The notes below the pieces were generated by a model that worked only from the letters and a program-made list of their open reading frames with translations, did not search any database and was not told the origin of the DNA. From NCBI GenBank assembly GCA_037447655.1, contig JBBHKE010003499.1, forward strand, positions 1 to 64,000: 64,000 nt of DNA. Direction: 5' to 3'. Origin of the DNA: Zygnema cylindricum. Its lineage: Eukaryota; Streptophyta; Zygnematophyceae; Zygnematales; Zygnemataceae. A program made the position numbers and the translations under genes. How positions within the stretch are numbered: the stretch's first letter is position 1; each line of letters starts with the position of its first letter. Of the stretch, positions 47,420 through 64,000 are shown piece after piece.

Positions 47420-48620
47420 TGTAGTTTAGTGCAAGGAGACGTGGCAGATTGTAGTTCACTCTAAGAAGTGTCGCTAACACTATTTTATGAATTTTCGGCT
47501 AACAAAAGTTGTGACTGAATTAGTGTTATAAACTGTAATAACGGTGGGAAGTGTAGCAAAGTATGTTCTACGTACTGGAACAATGTGTGAAGAGCTGGCT
47601 GCAATTGGATGTCCAGAAGTTAAACCTTCGGGTTTCAAAGTTCAAGCTTTAAATTTTTATACGCAGGTAAACGAGCTAATATGGGAGTGAGCGACGAAAC
47701 CTCAAAATCTGATGCCTGATCATCATGTTTGTCTCCCAGCCCGAAGTCCGCGAGCGCCGACAAAGTACTTTGTCGGTTCCATACGTCAATTTGATGCCCT
47801 GGCAAAATCTTTACCGTCCATTCTCAATGAGCACTTTCTTGAGGTGCTTTCCATGCCATTTTTAAAACAAATTGGTTACTTCATTTTTGACTCCTTCTAT
47901 CTGTCTTGTCGGCCAGCGACTATGTTTGTCGCAGTTGAACTTCACCCATAACGAATTTTGGTCTCAATGTGGTACAGTACACTCTATTTAAAGGAAAAGT
48001 CTTTTCTCACCTACGTGGATGCAAGTTGTGCACACAAAAATATCTATGCAGTTAATGTTGTCACACTATTTCCTGTGCTCTGCTGAATATCTCGACTGTG
48101 AAACTTAGCGTTTCATAACCACTCCAACGAGCGGAAATCTTCACACGTGCCGTTAGCTTAACCGAATCCCCAACTCCTTGATCGGCTTGGACGATGTCGC
48201 ACAGCGACATTTTCGCACGCTGAAGTTGTGTTCCACTGTTGAACTTCCACATTTTTTGATCAATATATCTTCCAAGGCCAGAATCTTGGGTAGTGGCAGT
48301 TTAGACGGCCACGTCCTCCCTTCGTTACATCTGTGGTTAAGTTCACTCTCTCTCGTTCAAACACCTGGCTTCCCTCTCATATATTAACTAACCCTTAGTT
48401 AATTCCTTATTACCCATTCGTACCTTTCAATTGTACCTCACAAATTAGTACTTACAGATTTCCTTCCCTATTTCCTGCTCTTCTGTAAAGAAGACTCTGA
48501 AGCCTGTTTGCAAAGCAACAGTAAGCAGTTAATACTTCATCTCCTCCGTTTTAGGGTTTGCTGACTGGTTATATTACTAACTGATTATATTGACAACTGA
48601 TTATATTGCCAACAGATTCT
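47420..48620. other. Upstream region of PSB33; no supported gene
   Basis: A 79-codon plus-strand frame at 47712-47951 and minus-strand frames near 48061-48252 are present but match nothing I know. The region should contain the PSB33 promoter and 5' leader. Confidence 0.4.
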
Positions 48621-52747
<4,127 letters not shown>

Positions 52748-54389
52748 GAGATGGGAGCAGTTTTAAGTCGTCTCTTTGTTCGTTTTTTGTTTTTTTTTTC
52801 GTCAACGGTTTTTTTACTCTCTCGGCGTGGAGTAAGTGGAATTAGTGAAAAGATAGTCTACACAGATAGGTGGTTTTATGTTTGTTTTAATATGTTTTTG
52901 GTTACGTTTGAGTTTTGCCTTTCGGATGCTGTAATTATTCCTAAAAAAAATTGTGAAATAAATTTTGCAGGAGAGGGGTGAATGGGTTTTTTAAAGAAAG
53001 AAAATATATAGTTAGGAACCAAGAGTGGAGAAACTGTTCCACTTTTTAAGTAACCCCTTTTGTATTAAATTATGGAAGAATTTTGCAACTTGGTAAATGA
53101 CGATCATTTGTGTTGTGTGACCCTTTTTTTTTTCGGGCCTGGGTGATATAGATCGAGGTGAAAAAAAATATATATTTCTTTTTGGTTTCTAAACTTGACC
53201 ACCGTTTTTGGAAATTATGAAAGTGATGAAATATATCACTTGAAAATTAGTAATAGCTCTTTTGCGTTTTGCGATTGCAAGTCTCAGTCTCCATGTTCTA
53301 TGCTTAACTTTGATAAGCTCGTGGTTTAATTGCAATATGAAGTGAATTTTGTTGGTTTGAAGGTAAATTATGAAACCCGTACAGTTTTTGAAGCAATCCT
53401 GGCTGTTCCTTTGATCATCTGTAGAATTGTTCTATTAATCAAATACTAATTAGTATAAAGTATGCTCTTTTTGTAGCGTTACGAATAGTCTGCCTTATAT
53501 AACTTATAATTACCCCTAGTTATCGGGGCAAATTTATATAATATACTTACAGCCGGAGCCTACAATTGGTATATTTTCTTCCAGTGTCTGCTATTTAGTC
53601 TCCTTCACTTGTTCACATTTCTGAAATATAATATCACCTATGTGAAAATACATCCTTGTCGTGTATATCTTTTCCTGCAGTGTTTGACCACAACTACTCC
53701 GCGAATATCTATTAGAGTACATGACGATAATTGGGGTACCTCTTTTTTTTTTCGGCAATTTCTCAAATTCAATAAAGTACGCTAACTATTTCTGAACGTT
53801 ATTTGAGGTACCCCGCTCAATACAGTTCATAACTGTAATTTAGTGCCCTTTTAAATAGTGTGGTGTACGTACTGTCAGCTTCGTACTATTCCATACCTTT
53901 TTAAATATAAAAGTACAGAAAATATAATAATATGTAATTGCGTAAATATTTTCCGGCATATGCGGATGTCAAAAAAACGCGACGGCGTACAATTTGAACA
54001 ATTTCGTACATCTACATGTTTTAGTGTGGACATTATGTGCCGAAATTTTTTACAAAGCAGTTTACAAATTAGAGTTAATGATAAATTAGTATCATGGTGT
54101 ACCCGAAAAAACACAATTTACCGTAAAGTACACTAATTGTTTCATTACACTAATTTTTTCATTACGCTAATAGCGATTCACGGTGTATTGGTTGAAACCA
54201 CCTTTTAAACTTCGAAAAAGTGAACATCATACAATTTCAAAAAAAAAAATCCTCACTTTTTTTTCTAATTTCTGCAAGTGTTTTTTCAGACGATTGAAAC
54301 AGGGCCACTGGCTGAAACCATGTATGAAATACAAAAGAAGAGAGGCAATTTTTATCCTTCCTTTCTATTTCTTTGGTAAAAGCAGGATA
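52748..54389. other. PSB33 3' UTR and intergenic sequence
   Basis: The 3' UTR probably extends to about 52965-53080. Nothing else recognised, except a MITE right end (AATAGCGATTCACGGTGTA) finishing near 54187. Confidence 0.5.
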
Positions 54390-54470
54390 AATTAAAAAGC
54401 ATGATGGTAACCCATCTGAGTCCAGGGTACAAAAGGAGTGGCATGGGCAAAACTGAAAACTACTATAAAA
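54390..54470 (-). repeat. Dispersed repeat, copy 3 (minus strand)
   Basis: Reverse complement of the block at 31720-31815: AAAAAGCATGATGGTAACCC, ATCTGAGTCCAGGGTACAAA, AGGAGTGGCATG. Confidence 0.6.
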
Positions 54471-54585
54471 AACAAATAGAGCGATGGGAACACAAAAAAA
54501 AAGAAAAGAAAAAAAAAACAATCAACAAGGAAAATAAAAGCACCCAAACTCAAAATGAAAAGCACGACAACTCAGAAAACCAAAA

Positions 54586-54912
54586 CTACAACCCCAACCC
54601 CAAATCAATTAAATATCTACGAAAAGCCCGTAAGCCCCCCCAACCTGGGGGAGCATGTTGAGGGAGTTCAGGAACACGGCGACGATCCATAACCCCAACA
54701 GCCGATCGGAGGATAATAGAAGCCTGCACTCGCTGTAAAGCCACCGATAAGCGTTGACAATAAAAAGAAGTAAGGACCGAAGGAGGAGGGCTCCCAGGTC
54801 CTCGGCGCTCGAAAGCACGTCGAGCACAAGTACGGAGAAACTCGTCCAGTGCAACACCCAAACAACCAAAGATCTCGACCGTACATCCGGAATATACTTC
54901 TAAGTTATTCAT
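54586..54912 (-). other. Unassigned open region, possible exon
   Basis: A 327-bp GC-richer stretch open in three minus-strand frames. One frame is rich in hydrophobic residues (LLLFIVNAYRWLYSECRLLL). I do not recognise a family, and no neighbouring exon is evident. Confidence 0.25.
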
Positions 54913-55149
54913 TTAAAGATTATTTCTTCCCGTTATAACATACATAATACACACTATGTACTCACACAATATAACATAAATGCTATTTAACACACCATAT
55001 ATCGATAGACAAGCGAATTGCCTTTCACTTAAAAGAAAACCTTTCGGCCCACAACCCATCATACCTCTCCTAGGCACATGGCGCTATTTCGCTCTCTAAC
55101 TAATTTTTGCCCAAGCTTCATAAATCTAAAGAATTAAGATCCTCACACT

Positions 55150-55312
<163 letters not shown>

Positions 55313-55784
55313 CAATTTCGTGCTCCAACTTAAATACTTAGTCAAGTTTGTCCATTGATCTCACTCTAAACCATTTGGCATCACATAACCGCCAAAATTT
55401 AGTATTTTAATTTTATTTGGCTGACAAATCTTATTAGTAATTCCAATTCCATGGAGAGGACATTATGAAGGAGTCTTTACTGAACGGAGATTAAATGTTT
55501 TAAATCCATTACAATGACTCATTTATGTAAATAAGAATATAATAGGTCAAACATTGGCCAGTAACATTTGCCAGTAACGTCTTTAAACGCACTCAATAGA
55601 CTAAAAAGTATTATAACTTGTTAAATATTAAATACTCTTACCGAAAAAAAACGGATTCTCAAACCCTAATTTGTCGAAATACCAAAAAAAAAAACGTTTT
55701 AACCAAGTCGCTTCGACCATTTTATGCCTCGTAGACTACAGTACTGTAGATAAGCATAGAACTAATGCTGGTACAAAAGTACAG

Positions 55785-56290
55785 TACACCGCGCATCGTA
55801 ATTAGAGTAATGAAAAAAATTAGAGTAAAAAAAGAGAAAAAAATAATTAGAGTAATCTACTCTAATTTATGTGATAGAGCTGTTTCAAAAAGGAATTTAC
55901 TCTAATTTATGCGGTGTACTCTAATTTGGCAAGTTAATATCCTCTACTGTAAATAAGGTATTCGTACAGAATCTGACAAAACGTACAGTTTATCGTCACT
56001 ATGACGTTCGCACTACGCGTTTTGTTAAAACGCAGTTACATGATAATGGCCTGTATTAAATCATTATTTGTACTTTTTTACTTATAAAAGTACAATTTTG
56101 CACGGTCGGACGTCGTCCGTACTCCACACTATTTAAAACTAACATATATTAGAATTAAAAACGCTAATTAAACCTTACCTAAATTATAATAATGAAAAAA
56201 TTAGAATCGATTACTCTATTTGATGTGATAGAGTCAAAATTTCGAGCGACCGAATTAGAGTAATTTACTCTAATTACGATTCGCGGTGTA
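55785..56290. mobile_element. ATTAGAGTAA-type MITE, full length (506 bp)
   Basis: Begins TACACCGCGCATCGTAATTA and ends TAATTACGATTCGCGGTGTA. The interior is co-linear with 44135-44621. It lies within GTAC-rich flanks. Confidence 0.88.
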
Positions 56291-56460
56291 CTGTACCAGA
56301 TTTAATTACACACCCGCAGGTGTGTACACACACACGTGTACGAGCATGCGTACGACGCGTTCCATAAGTTACAACAGGTACAACTGTTTAAACTTAAATT
56401 AAATCGTTGAAACGAGGTTTTCACTGCTGTTGAAACCTTTAGGAGTTGGAGTTGTAAACA

Positions 56461-56678
56461 ACACCATGAATCGCTATTCGCGTCAATGTTTTTTTCGCCA
56501 CTTAAAACATATTTTCTCCGTACACACTTGTCGGATTGTGTATCTGACGGTTGCGATTGAAAGGTAACATTCTCAGCTTCCGATTGGCGGTCTCAAATTG
56601 AAAATTGGACAAGTGTGTACGGAGAAAATATGTTTTAAGTGGCGAAAAAAACATTGACGCTAATAGCGATTCACGGTG
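56461..56678. mobile_element. Foldback MITE, TTTTCTCCGTACACA family, best copy
   Basis: Left end ACACCATGAATCGCTATTCG, arm GCCACTTAAAACATATTTTC continuing TCCGTACACACTTGTC. The right arm is the reverse complement, ending TAATAGCGATTCACGGTG. The arms are about 75 bp and almost perfect, with a loop of about 60 bp. Confidence 0.88.
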
Positions 56679-56679
56679 A

Positions 56680-58785
56680 ACTTTTCGTAAAGCGAAAGAC
56701 AGCTGGAATTGACGGAACCGTCGGATGGAGATACCGTAAGATTGTACTATTCTGTACTGCAAAACTGTTAGCAGAAACAAACAACGGAACTGCTGCCTCC
56801 TCAGATTTGAGTAGTGGCATTTTTCCGCTCAAATCCACGACCCTGTAACCGTCGAAATTTCTGACGGCTCAGATGTAATTTACATGCCATCGACGTGTCA
56901 GCTGCAGATTTGCACAAAGTCTGTACCGCTTCCGATTTGCCTGGTTCGATATGGCTGTACGGTATAGCGCACGGCCGCACGCTCTCTTTGTAGTTTGTAC
57001 GGATCATTAAAAGACTTGGATATCGTCGCTCATTCCCGAAGCTGAATTATGACTTGTGTCATAACTCAGAAGTACAGTACTGTTTGTACCTAGATTTCTT
57101 ATATCCGACAAAATGTAACCGTACTCAATTCAGCAAACCATCAATGCACTATCGTGACCGCTTTTGAATCTGCCACGTAGGGGTGCTAGACATTCTGGGT
57201 GTCGGTGGAACACGTGTATTGCAGGTTGTGCTCAGTGAAGGAAACTAGAAAAGTGGTAACCGTACATAATTTAATAAGACAAAAGATACTGTACGACAAA
57301 TAATATATTTTTTGAATTTTTCTGACTCAAGGAAAATTCGATTACGGAAATATGGTAGCCGCCACCGTATCTCGTCGGCACCACATGCGACAAAAGTCGA
57401 AAATGGCGCCCATCCATTGGATATTTGGAAGTCATAGAGCAATGTTGACCGTTTGAAATAATCGTACGTCGTTGGAGCGGTTCCCTGAGGACACGACTAG
57501 GTGCGATATCAACCGTCCGATCCTCTTCGATTGCAGACAAACTCACTTGTACGCTCAAAGAAAGGACAAAAATCACTGCACATCTGTGCATCAGTAAATG
57601 AAACTTCACCTTTTCCGTACGCAAAAGTCAGACTCGCTCGCTGAAACAGATGCTACCTTCCTGGGAAAAAACCTCATTTTTACACTACCGCCCGGTGGAC
57701 CAATTAACCATCTTCGCTCTATAGGCACTTCTGTCCGTACATTCTGTTCATTAAAAATTAACAAACAAGTACGAAAAAACAATCCTGTACAGTACAGTAC
57801 TGTACTGTACTGCTGAAGATTTTCAGATTTTTTTTGGCAACCCTCCGACAACCAGATCGAAAAGTACACAAAAATCGTAGCAGGAAATTTAGAAATCTAA
57901 TCGCACGTGTCAAACTCATTCTTGAGTGGCCTTCAAATCTCCCACGTGGTACTTTATCGCGTCTAGCAGCTGCTGTACGGTTTCGTACAAACCAGAAATT
58001 CCCGTCCCACAGTTTGTCGTTTTCTCCACCCGCCCTGCGCTACAGCCTACCGCCAAAATCTTCTCCCAGTTGTCAGAAAGCTGTCCACCGACGTTTTGGA
58101 ACTTGACACGTGGCAGTGAGAACGCATCCTATCATTATGACGTGACAGATGCGGACAGTGACAAACGGGAAAAAAAAAATCCACCGAAAAAAACGTTTCG
58201 CTGCTGATTTTGTTTATCCGTACAGAAAATATCGCATTTTTTTTTTTAAATCGTACATAAAAGTTGAATTTTGGCCAATCTCGGTGAACCAAAATGGACA
58301 CAAAATGTACTGTAAAGAAATTTCCGAACGAAATAAGTACCGTGCGTACTATTTCCTATCTGCCCGAAATGTATTTTTTGAACAGTTCGAGTGAAACAAA
58401 GAAAGTACAGTATTGTAAAATTTTAACCGTACGGCCGTACGGCCGTACCGAATAATTTCCACTTCGGACCCCCGCTAAGAAACTACATAAAATAAATAAA
58501 AAAATCTAAAACTTTTTCGCTTCAGTCCACTCTTAATCCTCTTTCCCCATCTCTCTCTCCCTCTCTCTCCCTCTCCCCCCCCCCCTATCCCTCGCCTCCG
58601 TACGACTCCCACCTCTCTCCCCATCTCTCTCTCAATTTTCCTTTTTTTGTCGTTTTCCTATTGTACTTTTTTCGTGTTTCCCTATATTTTTTTTTTTCCT
58701 ATTTTATTTTTTTCGGGTTTCCCTATTTTTTTTTCCATTATGTCTCTCTCTCCCGAATAAGTCCAAAAAATCTCTCCTCCCCTGG
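56680..58785. other. Intergenic region; no gene recognised
   Basis: Contains many GTAC-rich palindromes (for example TACAGTACAGTACTGTAC near 57788) and overlapping open frames on both strands that match nothing I know. Confidence 0.45.
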
Positions 58786-58793
58786 CATCATGC

Positions 58794-59058
58794 CACGTGG
58801 CAACCCCATCTCCCACCTCCTCCTGCCACGTGGCGCCTCCCCCCAATTCCTGCCACGTGGCATCTCAGAAATCTCGCCGGATTTTCTCCCGACGGAAGAA
58901 GGACACGGAGACACAGGCTTTCGCACGTGCGAGCCGGCAGATTCTGACGCGTGGCGGATCCATCCGAATCCGCACCATCTGACGTCCCAGAAACGCTCCC
59001 TTCCTGACACGTGGCAGCAGCAGAACCACACGTGCCAGCTGTCAATTCCTGCCACGTG
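58794..59058 (+). promoter_or_regulatory. Cluster of seven G-box (CACGTG) sites
   Basis: CACGTG cores lie at 58794, 58827, 58854, 58924, 59008, 59029 and 59053. Four are in the extended palindrome GCCACGTGGC, and one reads GACACGTGGC like an ABA-response element. TGACGTCC (near 58980) adds a bZIP-type site. G-boxes bind plant bZIP and bHLH factors. The cluster lies about 1.2 kb upstream of the WRKY19-like repeat region, so it may be its promoter. This is inference from motif density. Confidence 0.6.
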
Positions 59059-59329
59059 GCAAGCAGGGGCGCCCAGAAACGAAGTGGGAAATGGGGGGGG
59101 AGGGGGGAGGGGGGGAGGGGGGGGAGGAGGGGGGAGGGAAGGGAGGGGGGGGAGGGGGGGGAGGGAGAGAGGAGAATTGGGGTCCAGGAGAAGTGGAAAA
59201 TTGGGATCAGGATCTTATTGGGGTACAAAGGGGTATTTTAAAAAGGAGAAAAGTGGATTTTTTTTGATTCCCACCATCCCTCAGTTTCAGTTTCCGTACC
59301 TGTTTCCGGTCTGGACACCCTGTCAGGAT

Positions 59330-59470
59330 TTAGTGTGGGAGAGGGGGAGAGAGAGGGAGAGGGAGAGGGAGAGGGAGAGGGAGAGGGAGAGGGAGAGGGA
59401 GAGGGAGGGGGGGAGGGGAAGGGGGAGGGAGAGGGAGAGGGAGGAGATATGGGAGGACTAGGAGGAGGAG
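59330..59470 (+). repeat. (GGGAGA)n tract
   Basis: Repeated GGGAGA hexamers between the G-box cluster and the WRKY19-like coding region. Similar tracts recur through 60250. Confidence 0.9.
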
Positions 59471-60216
59471 GAGGAGGAGGATACAGAAAAATGGGGGAGA
59501 AGGAGAGGTTCCCGAGAGGGGGTAGAGGGAGAGAGAGAGGAGATTGATTTTTTCGGCGGTATTCTGTCTCCGGAAGCTTTTATGGATTTGTCCTTTCTGC
59601 CCTTGTACGGATGTACGGACGAGGGGTCAACTTCCGGGAAGCAGGCACCCGAGGGAGGAATTGTACGGACAGGCCATGAAGGGACTGCTGTTTCCCGGAA
59701 ATGGGGGCGATAGGGGGGGGGGGAGGGGAGGGAAGGGAGGGATTTTAATGGGGTTTTCGAAAAAAGGGGGTGTAGAGAAGGGAGAGATGGAGAGAGGAGG
59801 GATTTTTGGTGGGGTAGAGGGAGGGGTTATTGGGGTTTTGGGGGAGGATTTGGCGGCAATTGTGGGTTCTAGTGGGTTTGGGGAAGGGATAATGGGGGTA
59901 GTGGGTTTGGGGGGGGAGGGAGAGGGGGAGAGAGAGGGAGAGGGAGAGGGAGGGAGTGGTGGAGGGGCTGGGGAGTTAGAGAGATTGCTAGGTTTGGAAG
60001 GAGAAACTTGTTGTTGGGATACGAAGGCGAAAAGGGAGAGGGAGGGAGAGGGAGTGGGGGGAGAGAGAGGGAGAGGGAGAGGGAGAGGGCGATTTAGCCG
60101 CGGGACTTTTTAAGAGTTTTCAGGGGAAGGGTGTTTGGGTATAATGGACCTTATGAAGGAGGGAGTGGGAGGGGTAGTAGGGGGAGAGGGAGAGGGAGAG
60201 GGGAGGGGTCGGAGGA

Positions 60217-63560
<3,344 letters not shown>

Positions 63561-64000
63561 GACGAACAGCTGGCAGCAGAATATTCTGCTATTCTCAATT
63601 CTGATTGGCCGATGGGATCTACTCCTATTATTGGAGGAGGAGGAGGAGGAGGGGGAGGAAGAATCTCACATTCAGTTTTACAACAGGCAAGGAATTCGAA
63701 TTCACAGAAAAATAGGAGAAAGGAGAAAAACCCAATTTCACCCAAAAACGCGTTTATTGCGAAAAACAACAACCCGGAAACACTCATTTTTCCCAGAATC
63801 CTTCTTACCTCTCCATCCCGCCTCCCTCTCCTTCGTCATTGGAGCTCCATCCGTGTTTGTACCTTATTATCTCCCTCAACCTATGGCTCCTCAAACTCTC
63901 CCTTTCCTCCCTTCTCGATTCTCAATTCCTTCCTTCTCCTTCTTCGTTGGTCCGAGAACCGGAATTAAACCGGTTTTTCGGAAATGAATTTGGATATAAA
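63561..64000. other. Region after the WRKY19-like repeats; possible further exon
   Basis: The frame from 63519 to 63650 (EQLAAEYSAILNSDWPMGST) looks protein-like and may be part of the same gene after a frameshift or intron. Beyond it I see nothing definite. Confidence 0.35.

Noticed and set aside
47712-47951. 79-codon frame as a small gene
   Set aside because: No recognised domain, no neighbouring exon and no start context; chance is likely.
58661-59461. 266-codon plus-strand frame
   Set aside because: Composition follows T-rich, G-box and GA repeats, with no domain. It overlaps the G-box cluster, so coding status is doubtful.

Overview
This is a nuclear window from a photosynthetic eukaryote of the green lineage. 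Genes are split by many GT-AG introns. One gene matches the plant photosystem II auxiliary protein PSB33/LIL8, one is a plant-type organellar NAD formate dehydrogenase, and one belongs to the plant WRKY19-like (loricrin-like) tandem zinc-repeat family. An Orai-like channel gene is also present; this family is, to my knowledge, absent from flowering plants, so a streptophyte alga or an early-diverging land plant is the best guess. The species cannot be named from the sequence.

Layout. 1-3800: a decayed non-LTR retrotransposon with a reverse-transcriptase remnant, then foldback repeats. 3917-12383 (+): a complete 10-exon protein disulfide isomerase ending in KDEL. 13739-18338 (-): a complete 8-exon formate dehydrogenase, convergent with PDI. 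19232-20000: a cluster of 203-bp MITEs. 20532-23439 (+): the first five exons of squalene synthase only. 23856-30833 (+): a PHD-finger/BAH-domain chromatin protein starting about 400 bp after the truncated squalene synthase. 31000-34500: intergenic, with short dispersed repeats. 35610-41985 (-): an Orai-like membrane protein. 42581-47415: a repeat-rich segment present twice, the second copy carrying further element insertions. 48621-52747 (+): PSB33. 53000-58500: intergenic, MITE-rich. 58794-59058: seven G-box cores. 60217-63560 (+): the WRKY19-like gene.

The genes are unrelated housekeeping or regulatory loci rather than a pathway cluster. The most striking structure outside genes is a set of inverted-repeat elements whose boundaries can be fixed from target-site duplications and, in one case, from a filled/empty site comparison. 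Five copies of one MITE have exactly the same length. Several introns carry a sense-strand GA tract followed by a complementary CT tract near the 3' splice site, which could pair in the pre-mRNA. Exon boundaries were worked out by hand from reading frame and splice-site consensus. Phases agree across all of PDI, FDH, PSB33 and the squalene synthase fragment; they remain unresolved at the 3' ends of the PHD-BAH and Orai-like genes and throughout much of the WRKY19-like gene.
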